A stretch of 64,000 bases of DNA from Acinetobacter portensis (GTDB taxonomy: Bacteria; Pseudomonadota; Gammaproteobacteria; Pseudomonadales; Moraxellaceae), in the NCBI RefSeq assembly GCF_023158935.1, contig NZ_CP096120.1, positions 2,046,001-2,110,000 of the forward strand. Direction: 5' to 3'. This document shows positions 1 through 10,095 of the stretch, one piece after another. Position 1 is the first letter of the stretch. The number at the start of each line of letters is the position of its first letter. Position numbers and translations under genes: made by a program. The notes beneath the pieces were generated by a model. The model did no database searches, was not told the DNA's origin, and worked only from the letters and a program-made list of their open reading frames with translations.

Positions 1-402
1 TCGTGAAAATATTATTTCATTTTTATCATTAATAATATTTACGCCACCAAATACCCCTACAATATCAGGCTTAAAGGCACTCACTTGTAACTTTGTTTTT
101 TCTGGAAGCATTTGGTCATCAGAAGCTAATACACTAAAGTATTCCCCATTAGCCCATTCTAAAGCTTCATTTAATGTATTACTTAAGCCTTTATTAGGAC
201 GATCGCGAAATTCAAAGCGAGTAAATTTTTGCTCACACTCTACAATCATTTCTTTTATTTTATTTACTGATTGATCTGTTGAACCATCATCAATGATTAT
301 TAATTCTATATTAACATAGGTCTGATTAAGAACACTTCTAATACTATCCTGTACATATTCAGCGTGGTTATAACACGGAATTACTATAGTAACTAAAGGC
401 AT
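1..402 (-). CDS. GT2 family glycosyltransferase, N-terminal part (runs off the left edge)
   Basis: The gene reads leftward from an ATG at 402 and stays open to base 1, giving 134 codons of a longer protein. The N-terminus MPLVTIVIPCYNHAEYVQDS is the nucleotide-binding first strand of a GT-A glycosyltransferase. The family motifs IIIDDGSTD and LASDD (metal and nucleotide-sugar binding Asp residues) follow at about residues 35 and 90. It lies 14 bases after the aminotransferase gene on the same strand, so it is probably the last known member of the rmlB-rmlA-fdtD-fdtB transcript. By context it may transfer the sugar made by that operon onto the surface glycan. The acceptor and linkage cannot be told from sequence. 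Confidence 0.9.
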   Translation of the reverse strand, partial: MPLVTIVIPCYNHAEYVQDSIRSVLNQTYVNIELIIIDDGSTDQSVNKIKEMIVECEQKFTRFEFRDRPNKGLSNTLNEALEWANGEYFSVLASDDQMLPEKTKLQVSAFKPDIVGVFGGVNIINDKNEIIFSR

Positions 403-416
403 ATTAAATAATGTTA

Positions 417-1535
417 TCATTGAATCTCAAACTCATTACAAAGTTGAATAACTTTTTTTGCATCTTCAATCATCAAAGTTGGTCCTATCGGCAAACTCAA
501 AATTTCGGCATGAATTTGCTCAGAAATTGGATAACTTAAATTATTCCATTCTTTATATGCCTGCTGTTGATGTGGCGGAATTGGATAATGAATTAAAGTT
601 TGTACATCATGTTCTGCTAAATACTCCTGTAAGGCTTCACGATACTGAGTACGTATCACAAATACATGCCAAACATGTTGAGAGTGATTAAAAGTCTCAT
701 GTTTCACGTACGGTAATGTAATAAGTGGATTATTTATACCCTCTATATAAAGATTTGCAATTTGACGTCGAATTTTTGTTTCATCATCTAAATGTTCTAA
801 TTTTACATTTAATATAGCAGCTTGGATTTCATCTAATCGGCTATTCACTCCCACAAATAAGTTCTTATATTTTTCATGTGACCCATAATTTCGTAATGCT
901 TTTAGCGTCTGTGCTAACTCAGCATCATTTGTCGTAATAGCTCCAGCATCTCCTAGTGCACCTAAATTTTTACCTGGATAGAAACTAAAACCAGAAGCAT
1001 CCCCCCAGTTACCCGCTTTTTTATAATCTAATTGAGCACCATGACTCTGAGCTGAATCCTCTAAAACCAATAAATCATGGCATTTTGCAATTGCCATAAT
1101 TTCTGACATTTCTGCTAATTGCCCATACAGATGAACAGGTAAAATAACCTTAGTTTTAGGCGTAATAGCAGCTTTAATTTTTTGAGGAGCAATATTATAA
1201 GTATTAATATCTGGTTCGACTAAAACTGGCGTTAAATTATTTGCTGTTATTGCTAAAATACTTGCTATATATGTATTTGAAGGAACTATAACCTCATCAC
1301 CTTCTTTTATTTTGCCAAGTTCCTTCCAAGCACGTAAAGTTAAAGTTAATGCATCCAAACCATTAGCCACACCAATTGCAAATTTAACCCCACAATAATT
1401 TGCAAAGTTTTGTTCAAATTGTTCTAACTCTTTACCACCAATATACCAACCAGAATCAATAACGCGAGTACAAGCACCAATTAATTCATCACGATACTGT
1501 TGATTGATATTTTTTAAATCTAAAAAAGGAATCAT
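417..1535 (-). CDS. fdtB: DegT/DnrJ/EryC1/StrS aminotransferase, FdtB/QdtB-like
   Basis: This is a 372-residue PLP-dependent sugar aminotransferase of full family length. The catalytic lysine is in [12 protein letters not shown] (about K189), and [10 protein letters not shown] (D160) holds the cofactor-binding aspartate. By context it would aminate C3 of dTDP-3-keto-6-deoxyhexose, using glutamate as donor, in the cytoplasm. Its ATG overlaps the stop of the upstream ketoisomerase gene by one base, indicating translational coupling. The ketoisomerase partner points to a 3-amino sugar (Fuc3N or Qui3N) rather than a 4-amino sugar. Fuc3N and Qui3N cannot be distinguished by eye, so the symbol could equally be qdtB. 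Confidence 0.82.
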   Translation of the reverse strand: MIPFLDLKNINQQYRDELIGACTRVIDSGWYIGGKELEQFEQNFANYCGVKFAIGVANGLDALTLTLRAWKELGKIKEGDEVIVPSNTYIASILAITANNLTPVLVEPDINTYNIAPQKIKAAITPKTKVILPVHLYGQLAEMSEIMAIAKCHDLLVLEDSAQSHGAQLDYKKAGNWGDASGFSFYPGKNLGALGDAGAITTNDAELAQTLKALRNYGSHEKYKNLFVGVNSRLDEIQAAILNVKLEHLDDETKIRRQIANLYIEGINNPLITLPYVKHETFNHSQHVWHVFVIRTQYREALQEYLAEHDVQTLIHYPIPPHQQQAYKEWNNLSYPISEQIHAEILSLPIGPTLMIEDAKKVIQLCNEFEIQ

Positions 1536-2392
1536 TATTCTACATAACCTTTTATAATCGCAGGATTACCCACTACTATGGCATTAGCAGGGACATCTTT
1601 TGTTACTACAGCGCCAGCTCCAATCAATGCATTTTGACCAATATTAATTCCTGGCAAGATGGTAGCATTTGCTCCAATGCTTGCACCTTTTTCTACAATT
1701 GTCTGAGGGAAATTCTCTGGGTACTGTTTTGAGCGAGGTTTTTTATCATTCGTAAAAGTAACACATGGCCCAATAAAGACATTATCTTGCAAGGTGATCC
1801 CATCCCAAATAAATACACCCGATTTTACCGTAACATTGTTACCAACAATTACCTCATTTTCAATAAGCGTATGCGCACAAATATTACAGTTATCTCCAAT
1901 TTTAGCTCCCGCTAAAATTACACTATATTGCCAAACACGTGTATTTAATCCAATTTTTTGTGTTTTAACATCAGATAAAGGATGGATAAAAGGTTTATGT
2001 ATCTCCTTTAAAAACTCATCGTAACCACGAATATAATCAGACTCTTTATAATGATCACTAGCCACGACCAATAGTATGCAATCATCTGAAAAATCATGCA
2101 TTTCATGCCAAATAAGTGGAGGAATTCGCAATCCTTTATTAGAGTTTTCTAGCCATACCTCTTGCTTTTCCATTCCACTATCCATCACCATTTTGCATTT
2201 CCCTTTTAAACAAAAGGCAATTTGATGAAGTTCTTTATGAGCATGAAATCCACGAGGAATATCGGACTGAGTATTAAAAATGTAATAAAGTCGTTTTACA
2301 TCAAAAGGAATATTCTTATTTGATTCAATTACAACTAATGAACCTCTTTCATCACCTAAATCAGGCAACTCAACCCACTCAATTAAACTCAT
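1535..2392 (-). CDS. fdtD: Bifunctional dTDP-sugar 3,4-ketoisomerase / N-acetyltransferase, FdtD-like
   Basis: This 285-residue protein joins two enzymes. Residues 1-130 are a WxcM/FdtA-type cupin with a histidine-rich core ([21 protein letters not shown]) that would move the keto group of dTDP-4-keto-6-deoxyglucose from C4 to C3. Residues 140-285 are a left-handed beta-helix acyltransferase with hexapeptide repeats ([21 protein letters not shown]) and the usual GNPA close, which would N-acetylate the 3-amino sugar. A bifunctional enzyme of this layout, FdtD, is known from Shewanella. The gene overlaps rmlA by 14 bases and fdtB by one. The galacto or gluco configuration of the product is not resolved. 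Confidence 0.85.
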   Translation of the reverse strand: MSLIEWVELPDLGDERGSLVVIESNKNIPFDVKRLYYIFNTQSDIPRGFHAHKELHQIAFCLKGKCKMVMDSGMEKQEVWLENSNKGLRIPPLIWHEMHDFSDDCILLVVASDHYKESDYIRGYDEFLKEIHKPFIHPLSDVKTQKIGLNTRVWQYSVILAGAKIGDNCNICAHTLIENEVIVGNNVTVKSGVFIWDGITLQDNVFIGPCVTFTNDKKPRSKQYPENFPQTIVEKGASIGANATILPGINIGQNALIGAGAVVTKDVPANAIVVGNPAIIKGYVE

Positions 2393-3284
2393 TACTAGTT
2401 CCTTGCTCTACTAAAGAAATCAAATATTGACCATAATTATTTTTATTCATACTTTGACCAATATTCATAACTTGCTCATTACTGAGCCAACCGTTATTCA
2501 ATGCAATTTCTTCTAAACAAGCGACTTTATAACCTTGTCTTTTTTCAATCGTTTCAACAAATTGTGCAGCTTCAAGCAAACTCGAATGTGTTCCTGTATC
2601 TAACCATGCAAACCCGCGCCCAAGTAATTCTACATTTAAATCGCCACGCTCTAAATAGATCTGATTTACTGTAGTAATTTCTAACTCACCACGAGATGAA
2701 GGCTTAACTCTCTTTGCTATTTCAATGACATCATTATCATAAAAATAAAGTCCTGTAACAGCAAAATTAGATTTTGGCTTTTCGGGTTTTTCTTCTAAAG
2801 ATATTGCACATTTTTTTTCATCAAATTCCACAACACCAAAACGTTCAGGATCTTTAACTTGATATCCAAAAACCGTCGCTCCTTTCTGTCGAGCTACAGC
2901 TTGTCGTAACATTGGAGTGAAACCCTGACCATAGAAAATGTTATCACCTAAAACTAGACATACATTACTACTACCAATAAAATCTTCACCAATAATAAAT
3001 GCTTGTGCTAAACCATCTGGGCTAGGTTGAATTGCGTATTCTAAACGCATACCAAATTGCGAACCATCACCAAGAAGGCGTTTAAATCCCTCAATATCAT
3101 CTGGTGTACTTATAATTAATACATCTTGGATTCCAGCCAACATCAATACTGATAATGGATAATAAACCATTGGCTTATCGTAAATAGGGAGTAATTGTTT
3201 AGATACTCCTTTTGTTATTGGATACAGTCTTGTACCAGATCCACCCGCAAGAATAATCCCCTTAGTATTTATACCTAAATTCAT
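2379..3284 (-). CDS. rmlA: Glucose-1-phosphate thymidylyltransferase RmlA
   Basis: This 301-residue protein converts glucose-1-phosphate and dTTP to dTDP-glucose. The signature [20 protein letters not shown] is near residue 14, followed by [10 protein letters not shown] and [10 protein letters not shown] (metal-binding Asp); [12 protein letters not shown] lies near the end. Length fits the family. Its ATG overlaps the rmlB stop by four bases (ATGA), so both are likely co-translated. There is no rmlC or rmlD here, so the pathway is diverted at the 4-keto intermediate toward an amino sugar rather than rhamnose. Confidence 0.96.
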   Translation of the reverse strand: MNLGINTKGIILAGGSGTRLYPITKGVSKQLLPIYDKPMVYYPLSVLMLAGIQDVLIISTPDDIEGFKRLLGDGSQFGMRLEYAIQPSPDGLAQAFIIGEDFIGSSNVCLVLGDNIFYGQGFTPMLRQAVARQKGATVFGYQVKDPERFGVVEFDEKKCAISLEEKPEKPKSNFAVTGLYFYDNDVIEIAKRVKPSSRGELEITTVNQIYLERGDLNVELLGRGFAWLDTGTHSSLLEAAQFVETIEKRQGYKVACLEEIALNNGWLSNEQVMNIGQSMNKNNYGQYLISLVEQGTSNEFN

Positions 3285-4333
3285 CTTTTCACCTTTTGGT
3301 AGCTACCATCTTTAATATGGCAACACCAATCTTGATTATCTAAATACCATTGCACTGTCTTACGTAATCCTGTTTTAAATGATTCCTCAGGAACCCAGCC
3401 TAATTTACGTTGAATCTTACTTGCATCAATTGCATAGCGAATATCATGACCAGGTCTATCTTTCACATACGTAATTAAATCTTTATATTGGTTTACACCA
3501 TCGGGCTTATTAGGTGCTAACTCCTCTAGCAACTCACAAATTCCATGCACAACATCTAAATTCGCTTTCTCATTATGACCACCAATATTGTAGGTTTCAC
3601 CTACCACACCTTCGCTTACAACTTTAAATAAAGCCCGAGCATGATCTTCTACAAATAACCAATCACGAATTTGCTGCCCATTACCATATACTGGTAATGC
3701 TTTCCCTTGTAGAGCATTTAAAATCATTAAAGGAATTAATTTTTCTGGAAAATGGTAAGGTCCGTAGTTATTTGAACAATTCGTTAACAAAACTGGTAAA
3801 CCATAGGTACGATTCCAAGCACGAACTAAATGATCAGAGCTTGCTTTTGATGCTGAATATGGCGAACTTGGTGAGTAAGAAGTCTTTTCCGTAAATAAAC
3901 CCGTTGTGCCTTCCAAATCACCATACACTTCATCTGTTGAAATATGATGGAAACGAAATTTTTGTTGTTTAGTTTCTTCTAAAGAATTCCAATAATGACG
4001 ACTTGCTTCTAGAAGTTGGTACGTACCAATAATATTTGTTTCAATAAAGGCAAAAGGCCCAGTAATAGAACGATCAACATGCGATTCTGCTGCCAAATGC
4101 ATTACCGCATCAGGTTGATAATCTACGAATAATTGATCTAAAGCGGTTCTATCGCAAATATCTGTCTGGCTAAATGTATAACGCTCATTTTCGGCAACAG
4201 AAATAAGAGACTCTAGGTTTCCAGCATAAGTAAGCTTATCTACGTTTAGCACTTCATGATTGGTATTTTTGATTATATGTCTTATAACTGCCGAACCAAT
4301 AAAGCCAGCACCACCAGTAATCATTAAACGCAT
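3281..4333 (-). CDS. rmlB: dTDP-glucose 4,6-dehydratase RmlB
   Basis: This 350-residue extended short-chain dehydrogenase has the NAD-binding [10 protein letters not shown] at residue 7, the catalytic [11 protein letters not shown], and the [10 protein letters not shown] active-site Tyr and Lys. It converts dTDP-glucose to dTDP-4-keto-6-deoxyglucose. It is the first gene of the leftward sugar operon; transcription would start in the 174-base gap shared with the divergent acyltransferase gene. Confidence 0.96.
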   Translation of the reverse strand: MRLMITGGAGFIGSAVIRHIIKNTNHEVLNVDKLTYAGNLESLISVAENERYTFSQTDICDRTALDQLFVDYQPDAVMHLAAESHVDRSITGPFAFIETNIIGTYQLLEASRHYWNSLEETKQQKFRFHHISTDEVYGDLEGTTGLFTEKTSYSPSSPYSASKASSDHLVRAWNRTYGLPVLLTNCSNNYGPYHFPEKLIPLMILNALQGKALPVYGNGQQIRDWLFVEDHARALFKVVSEGVVGETYNIGGHNEKANLDVVHGICELLEELAPNKPDGVNQYKDLITYVKDRPGHDIRYAIDASKIQRKLGWVPEESFKTGLRKTVQWYLDNQDWCCHIKDGSYQKVKR

Positions 4334-4507
4334 TTAATGTTCCCAAACTTAAGTATATTTATTCAATGAATAATAACAAAAAATCCACCTTGAAAAATGT
4401 ATTTTCTCTTTTCTTTAATACTAAAAGAACAATTAATCCATATTGTAAAATAGTACCTCTTAACAAATTTAAGTTATCATAAGTAAAAGCCCTATTTTAC
4501 TCATTAC
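4334..4507. promoter_or_regulatory. Divergent intergenic region between rmlB and the acyltransferase gene
   Basis: This 174-base AT-rich gap separates rmlB (leftward) from the acyltransferase gene (rightward), so it should hold both promoters. No strong consensus promoter or operator was found by eye. Confidence 0.5.
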
Positions 4508-5386
4508 ATGAATACACTTTCTATTTTTCGCTACATTCCAGAAAGCATTATAAAAGCATCTGCAAAACTTCTTGCTATGTTTATCAACACTCAAAAAACA
4601 AGCGGAATGTTATGGAAGACGCGTGTGAATATTTCTCTCTGTTACCCTAGTTTAACAACTATAGAACAAGAAAAATTAGCAAAAAAAAGTGTAACCAATC
4701 AATGCTTATACTACGCTAATGCTTTCAAGTGTTTAGCTATGCCTATTGAGTGGAATCTCAATCAAATTAAGAATGTTTATAATTTAGATACGCTAACAGA
4801 AGCGTTAGCTGATGCTAAAGGTACTTTAATTATTATCCCTCATTTAGGTAATTGGGAAATTTTAAACCCCTGGGTTCATCAATATGGCACACCCACCATT
4901 ATGTATAAACCTATACGAAATAAAACCATAAATGAATTTATTTTAGCCTCAAGAAATCAATTAAATACAACCATGGTTCCTACCGATTCATCTGGTGTAA
5001 GAGCCTTATTTAAAAGCCTTAAACAAGGTGGATTTAGCATCATTTTACCAGACCATGTTCCAGCACCCTCAGGTGGAATTATTGCCCCATTTTTTGGAAT
5101 AAATACACTTACAAGCACACTTGCACCCAAAATGATTCAAAAAACGAAATGCTGTGTAGTTTCAATGATTTGTGTAAACTCGGAAAATGAGGAGGGATAC
5201 AGTATTTATCTCAATGATGTAGGCGAGCAATATCCTGAAATCTATAATTCAGATATAACAATTTCAACTACAGCAATAAATAAAGTAGTCGAAGATCTCA
5301 TCAATCAATTTCCTGAACATTATATGTGGGGATATAAGCGCTTTAAAGGATCGGAAGAAACTAAGGAAATTTATCAGCAACAATAA
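4508..5386 (+). CDS. LpxL/HtrB-family lipid A acyltransferase-like protein
   Basis: This 292-residue protein belongs to the lysophospholipid / lipid A late acyltransferase family. The catalytic HX4E motif is PHLGNWEIL (H112, E117), followed by a second block LPDHVPAPSGGIIAPFFG near residue 180 that resembles the substrate-binding segment of LpxL/LpxM enzymes. The family moves an acyl chain from acyl-ACP to lipid A precursors at the inner membrane. The gene stands alone, divergent from rmlB, in a lipooligosaccharide-type locus, so a role in lipid A or core assembly is likely. The acyl chain and acceptor are unknown. Confidence 0.83.
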   Translation: MNTLSIFRYIPESIIKASAKLLAMFINTQKTSGMLWKTRVNISLCYPSLTTIEQEKLAKKSVTNQCLYYANAFKCLAMPIEWNLNQIKNVYNLDTLTEALADAKGTLIIIPHLGNWEILNPWVHQYGTPTIMYKPIRNKTINEFILASRNQLNTTMVPTDSSGVRALFKSLKQGGFSIILPDHVPAPSGGIIAPFFGINTLTSTLAPKMIQKTKCCVVSMICVNSENEEGYSIYLNDVGEQYPEIYNSDITISTTAINKVVEDLINQFPEHYMWGYKRFKGSEETKEIYQQQ

Positions 5387-5416
5387 CTACGATATAAATT
5401 TATAGTTATGTGGAAG

Positions 5417-6205
5417 CTATCTAAATTCAGCTTTTTCTCCAATAAGCACATATTTCAACTGAATTAGAATACGAATAATTTCACCTTTTATTTTCAGCCA
5501 CCCTTTTTTCTTATGCTTTTTCATACGCTGCTTTCTTTCAATCAAAAGCTCACTCGTTAAACCATTCTTTGTATTTGGATACAGCTTCATTTCCTGAATA
5601 CATATCGCTGGGCATACTTGATAAATTGATACCTTATTTTCTTTTATAAAAATATCAAACATCATTTCATCTAACGGAATTAAAGGTCTAGCACTAACAT
5701 AATCTAAGTAAGCCTTCGCACCTTTTTGTGAAAGGATATAACCTGCCGTTCCTAAATTTTTACCGTTTAATTTTCTAATAGTTCGTTGAGTATTTTTAAT
5801 ACAAGAAATTTCTTTAGCTAAAAACAATCTATCAGCAAAAGCTTCTAATTTAATAATATCCCAATCTTTTTCAATCCATTCATATGAGTTTAATATTCTA
5901 TCAGCCTGCTCACCTAAAAAGATATCATCTTCAAATATTGCAAGATATGGAATATTTTCATCAACAATCTTTTGCCAAATAGAAATATGACTCATAAAAC
6001 AAGCCAACTCACCAGGACTTAAATCTTCATTTGAAATATTAAGCTTCATTTTTTCGGCTAATGGACGAGCCAAGTCTGGAGTTAAAGCATCAAAAAATTG
6101 AAACGCAATATTTTTACTTTCAAATTGCTCTTTAATATGTTTACGACGATCTATAGCTGTCTTTAAACTAATAACTAAATTTTGCAACTTACTTCCCCAC
6201 AACAA
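5417..6205 (-). CDS. Glycosyltransferase family 25 (LOS biosynthesis type)
   Basis: This 262-residue protein opens with LVISLKTAIDRRKHIKEQFE, the usual GT25 start. It continues with SPGELACFMSHISIWQ and the AIFEDDIFLGE metal-binding motif near residue 90, then NLGTAGYILSQKGAKAYL. GT25 enzymes transfer galactose or related sugars onto lipooligosaccharide cores. The start overlaps the end of a second GT25 gene by 17 bases. The pair may be an old duplication that has diverged strongly. Confidence 0.88.
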   Translation of the reverse strand: MLWGSKLQNLVISLKTAIDRRKHIKEQFESKNIAFQFFDALTPDLARPLAEKMKLNISNEDLSPGELACFMSHISIWQKIVDENIPYLAIFEDDIFLGEQADRILNSYEWIEKDWDIIKLEAFADRLFLAKEISCIKNTQRTIRKLNGKNLGTAGYILSQKGAKAYLDYVSARPLIPLDEMMFDIFIKENKVSIYQVCPAICIQEMKLYPNTKNGLTSELLIERKQRMKKHKKKGWLKIKGEIIRILIQLKYVLIGEKAEFR

Positions 6206-6953
6206 GATGCTTTAATGCATAAAATTTATCTCGCCACATACGCTTTTGTTTCTTAAAATCGTATGAACTACTTCTATTTTCTTTTTGCTTTCTCGATATT
6301 TTTTGCGAAGCAACTGTACCTAAAATATCACTATCGAGTCCCGCTGGTTTAACAAGAGCCGGCCAAACACCTAACCCCTTACCATTTTGACTTAACCAAG
6401 ATTGAAAAAAGATATCCACAGGCTTACACATTGGCTTAGCTTGTTTCAAAAATTCTTCTGCACCTTTTCTAGACCAAATAAGACCTAAACCACGAATTGG
6501 GAAATAGTATGCATGCCATAAGCTAAAGTCATTTAATTGAGCAACATCTTTCGCAATTTTTTTCTTTTTAGCTGCAATATTAACAAGATACCAATCTAAA
6601 TCTTTCTGCTCATCTAAGTACTTAAGTACAAAATTCATTTTCTCAGAAAAATCTGAAGAAATTTGCATATCGTCTTCTAAAACCACAAGATAATCAGCAT
6701 CAGAATTAAGAAACTTTTCAACACAACCAACATGACTCAAGTAACAACCAAGCTCAGCATTTAATAAGCTACGACCTAATATAGATTGAGCAAGTTGATC
6801 ATCATAATCATCAAATTCAGCTAAAGCTTTACCACGACCATCATATGCTGAAAAACGTTCATGAGGCCAATTTACTGCATTTAGCTGTGACACAGCGCGA
6901 GCAAGTCTCTCATCACTTCCATCTAAATTAATTAAATAAGTTACAACTTTCAT
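6189..6953 (-). CDS. Glycosyltransferase family 25 protein (second copy)
   Basis: This 254-residue protein shares the GT25 layout of its neighbour: TYLINLDGSDERLARAVSQL at the start, NAELGCYLSHVGCVEKFL near residue 85, the acidic VVLEDDMQIS motif near residue 110, and LGLIWSRKGAEEFLKQ. It would act in the cytoplasm or at the inner-membrane face on the growing core glycan. It starts three bases after the end of the Stealth-type gene, within one leftward transcript. Confidence 0.87.
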   Translation of the reverse strand: MKVVTYLINLDGSDERLARAVSQLNAVNWPHERFSAYDGRGKALAEFDDYDDQLAQSILGRSLLNAELGCYLSHVGCVEKFLNSDADYLVVLEDDMQISSDFSEKMNFVLKYLDEQKDLDWYLVNIAAKKKKIAKDVAQLNDFSLWHAYYFPIRGLGLIWSRKGAEEFLKQAKPMCKPVDIFFQSWLSQNGKGLGVWPALVKPAGLDSDILGTVASQKISRKQKENRSSSYDFKKQKRMWRDKFYALKHLVVGK

Positions 6954-6956
6954 GTT

Positions 6957-7934
6957 TTAGCTCACTGCATTTAAAGACGCAGGTAAAAAACCTTTGAATT
7001 TTTCAGACATTGTATTCGATATTTTTTGGGCAGAAACGGTATCAAACTGATCTAAGCTTTGAATACATCCATATTTAATCGATTCATTTTTTGTCGCAAG
7101 AATAAAATCATCTGAACTTTGTTCATTTTTCAAATACGCTAAAGCAATATCTGGTTTTAAAAGCGCCTGATTGTTTTGAATTTTCAAATGATTCATTAAT
7201 GAAATAGGGTTGATTTGTTCTACACTTCTAAATTTAAATTTTATTTGAGTTTCTAATAATTTAGGTTGGCTCAACAAATATTCACTTAAAATTTTACGAT
7301 CTACAATATGTGGATAATGATGAATTTCAAAAAACTTTTTCATTCCCAAAATATCTGCACTTAACATTTGCGCAATCATATGTTTTGGTTGAATAGGTTT
7401 ATTAAATTTAACATTTAAAAATTGGCGATATTTAAGCTTTGTCTTTAAAGCAAAGTTACTTTGCCAATGTCCATACACGACCATTTGATCATTTTGAATA
7501 AAGTCTTCAATTTTTGCAGGCGAGTTAAAAAAGAAATCATCATTTAAATAGATAAAATAATCTGACAAGCCTTCTATATTCCACAACATACTTTCAATTG
7601 AACGTGTATTGAACGTTGGTAAATGTTGTTCATGTCCTCTAAATATTTCTTTATGATCAACAATACGAATCTTTTCAAAAGCACATAAACCCAGTTCAGC
7701 AAACTCATGCACAAATTCAGGTTTTTGATTATCTGTAACAATGAAAATATTTCTACAAAAAGGTACATATTTTAAAATAGAAGCGATGTTGTAATAAATT
7801 TCATTGTTACTCGCAAATCGCGTATCACTAATCGCATCAGAAGCATCTTCTCCCGTCAGGAATTTATGGCGCTTCTTTTTCAACTCAAGGTCGTTACCAT
7901 CGACCCATGCAATGACGATATCAATATTTTGCAT
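6957..7934 (-). CDS. Stealth-family sugar-phosphate transferase
   Basis: This 325-residue protein has the Stealth signatures. CR1 is IDIVIAWVDGNDLELKKKR at the N-terminus. CR2 spans about residues 38-150, with RFASNNEIYYNIASILKYVP, IFIVTDNQKPEF and YLNDDFFF. An SMLWNIEGLSDYFIYL stretch precedes the last motif. Stealth proteins are hexose-1-phosphate transferases of capsule and glycan assembly, the same fold family as GlcNAc-1-phosphotransferase. Within this glycosyltransferase run it would add a phosphodiester-linked sugar to the core or O-chain. The donor sugar is not predictable. It is 33 bases after the next upstream gene. Confidence 0.85.
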   Translation of the reverse strand: MQNIDIVIAWVDGNDLELKKKRHKFLTGEDASDAISDTRFASNNEIYYNIASILKYVPFCRNIFIVTDNQKPEFVHEFAELGLCAFEKIRIVDHKEIFRGHEQHLPTFNTRSIESMLWNIEGLSDYFIYLNDDFFFNSPAKIEDFIQNDQMVVYGHWQSNFALKTKLKYRQFLNVKFNKPIQPKHMIAQMLSADILGMKKFFEIHHYPHIVDRKILSEYLLSQPKLLETQIKFKFRSVEQINPISLMNHLKIQNNQALLKPDIALAYLKNEQSSDDFILATKNESIKYGCIQSLDQFDTVSAQKISNTMSEKFKGFLPASLNAVS

Positions 7935-7967
7935 CGCTTATTCCATTTACCTTTCTGTTATTTCCAA

Positions 7968-8738
7968 TTATTGCCAAGCATCCTTAATCCACTGCGAAGG
8001 CAGTACATAACGGTACCACTTACCGCCACCACCATTTATTGCATCTGGTGGATTAATTTCGCCATGAAAAATAATAATTTTGACACCTTCAGGCTTTACT
8101 GGTGGCTTAAAGAATGCCATAGGAATTTTTTGTAAACAGTGGTATTTATAACTTTTACACCAACTATCAGGCCAATATGTTTGCTTGCTATGTTTATCTA
8201 TATACCAAGATAAATATGCCTGCTCATTACGAAATTCTTGACGAATTTTATCAAAATTCTCACGAAAATATGGCAATAACCCAGGAAAAGCACCAAGTTT
8301 AAAACGATAAACAGAACTATTACCCGTAATACGCCAAGGACGTTTCCAGTCGTGAATAATTAAAAACTCACCCGGATGAGTAAAGAAATCATCAATATTA
8401 TCAACAATAACAACATCTAAATCTAAGAATAAGGCGTTGCCTTTTAGACCATATAAATCTGGCTCAAAAGTAGAAAGTTTATTCCAACCACGCTCAGGAC
8501 TACCTTCTGGCAATGCAAGTGGCGGAATAGGAAAACACTGAACTTCTGGATTAATGCCTTCCGCTCTATCTGTCAAACACACCATTTTGAAGTCAACAGT
8601 GGTATGACGTTTGACCATGTTATATAAACGATTAACGTATTCTGCCCCGTATTTGGTGCCCCATTTCATACAAATAACAATGTTTTGCTCTTGCTCATTT
8701 ATATTTTGTGACAGTGTTTGGTTTTCGTTTACCTGCAT
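7968..8738 (-). CDS. Putative glycosyltransferase (GT-A-like, DxD motif)
   Basis: This 256-residue protein carries a DLDVVIVDN stretch near residue 108, a DxD-like metal and nucleotide-sugar site. Other recognisable parts are VICMKWGTKYGAEYVNRLYN near the start, ERGWNKLSTFEP, LIIHDWKRPW and a late IIIFHGEINPPDA. The layout resembles GT8-like or glycogenin-like transferases common in Acinetobacter core loci, but the exact family is not certain from reading. It is the first gene of the leftward glycosyltransferase group and diverges from ugd. Confidence 0.72.
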   Translation of the reverse strand: MQVNENQTLSQNINEQEQNIVICMKWGTKYGAEYVNRLYNMVKRHTTVDFKMVCLTDRAEGINPEVQCFPIPPLALPEGSPERGWNKLSTFEPDLYGLKGNALFLDLDVVIVDNIDDFFTHPGEFLIIHDWKRPWRITGNSSVYRFKLGAFPGLLPYFRENFDKIRQEFRNEQAYLSWYIDKHSKQTYWPDSWCKSYKYHCLQKIPMAFFKPPVKPEGVKIIIFHGEINPPDAINGGGGKWYRYVLPSQWIKDAWQ

Positions 8739-8925
8739 GTATCAATCATCCACCAGTATTCTAGGGAATATCATACCATTACTCGTTAAAAGTTACTGTA
8801 TACGATTTCGCATCAAAGACAAATTGGTAGAAAGTATTATGATATTATTGAAACTCCATCTCACTAAAATTCGATACTATCCGCTTTAGTCAGATTCCCA
8901 ATGATAGAATTTAAATCAGGTTGAT
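8739..8925. promoter_or_regulatory. Divergent intergenic region between the glycosyltransferase gene and ugd
   Basis: This 187-base gap separates the leftward glycosyltransferase group from rightward ugd, so promoters for both should lie here. An AGGTTG stretch just before the ugd ATG is a plausible ribosome binding site. No clear sigma-70 pair was found. Confidence 0.45.
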
Positions 8926-10095
8926 ATGAAAATAGCAGTCGCAGGAACAGGTTACGTTGGCTTATCCAATGCCATGATTTTTGCTCAACACAATGAAGTG
9001 GTTGCTCTCGATATTTTAGACAGCAAAGTTGAAATGCTGAATAACAAAATCTCACCTATTCAAGACGCCGACATTTCCAATTTTCTTCTAAATAAAGAAC
9101 TTAATTTCAAAGCAACAACCAATAAAAATGATGCTTATTCAAATGCAGATTTTGTGATTATTGCAACACCAACCGATTACGATACAAAAACCAATTATTT
9201 CAATACTCAAAGTGTCGAAAGCGTAATTCAAGATGTTTTAGCAGTAAATCCAAATGCAACAATGATTGTAAAATCTACTGTGCCTGTTGGCTTTACCCAA
9301 AAAGTCAAAACACAATTCAATACAAATAATATAATTTTTTCACCTGAATTTTTACGTGAAGGAAAAGCTTTACACGATAATTTGTACCCATCTAGAATTA
9401 TTGTTGGTGAAAAATCTGAACGTGCTGAAATATTTGCAAATATGCTTATTGAAGGCGCTATTAAAAAAGATAGTCCTGTCCTTTTCACAGACTCAACAGA
9501 AGCTGAAGCAATTAAACTATTTGCCAATACATACTTAGCAATGCGTGTTGCTTATTTTAATGAGTTAGATACTTACGCTCAGACATTTGGTTTAGACACT
9601 AAACAAATTATTGAAGGTGTTTGTTTAGATCAACGTATTGGCGATCATTACAACAACCCATCCTTTGGCTATGGTGGTTACTGTTTACCGAAAGATACAA
9701 AACAATTACTTGCCAACTATAACCAAGTACCAAGTAACTTAATTCAGGCAATTGTTGACTCAAACCGAACGCGAAAAGACTTTGTTGCAGATTCCATTTT
9801 AGAAAAACATCCATCTACAGTGGGTATTTATCGCTTAGTAATGAAAAGTGGTTCAGATAATTTCCGCGCATCTGCAATTCAAGGTGTTATGAAACGCCTT
9901 AAAGCAAAAGGTATTGAGGTTATTATTTACGAACCGACCTTAAAAGAACCTGAGTTTTTTAAGTCTAAAGTCATTAATAACTTAGATGAATTTAAAAATT
10001 TAAGTGATGTCATTGTTGCAAATCGTATTTCACAAGACATTAGTGATGTTTCAAGTAAAGTGTATACACGAGATATTTTTGGAGGCGATGAATGA
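8926..10095 (+). CDS. ugd: UDP-glucose 6-dehydrogenase
   Basis: This 389-residue nucleotide-sugar dehydrogenase oxidises UDP-glucose to UDP-glucuronate with two NAD+. The NAD site is [13 protein letters not shown] at residue 4; STVPVGFTQ and [12 protein letters not shown] follow. The catalytic cysteine lies in [16 protein letters not shown] near residue 250. Length fits the short bacterial Ugd class. Its stop overlaps the ATG of the epimerase gene by four bases, so the two reactions are coupled: UDP-Glc to UDP-GlcA to UDP-GalA. Confidence 0.95.
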   Translation: MKIAVAGTGYVGLSNAMIFAQHNEVVALDILDSKVEMLNNKISPIQDADISNFLLNKELNFKATTNKNDAYSNADFVIIATPTDYDTKTNYFNTQSVESVIQDVLAVNPNATMIVKSTVPVGFTQKVKTQFNTNNIIFSPEFLREGKALHDNLYPSRIIVGEKSERAEIFANMLIEGAIKKDSPVLFTDSTEAEAIKLFANTYLAMRVAYFNELDTYAQTFGLDTKQIIEGVCLDQRIGDHYNNPSFGYGGYCLPKDTKQLLANYNQVPSNLIQAIVDSNRTRKDFVADSILEKHPSTVGIYRLVMKSGSDNFRASAIQGVMKRLKAKGIEVIIYEPTLKEPEFFKSKVINNLDEFKNLSDVIVANRISQDISDVSSKVYTRDIFGGDE

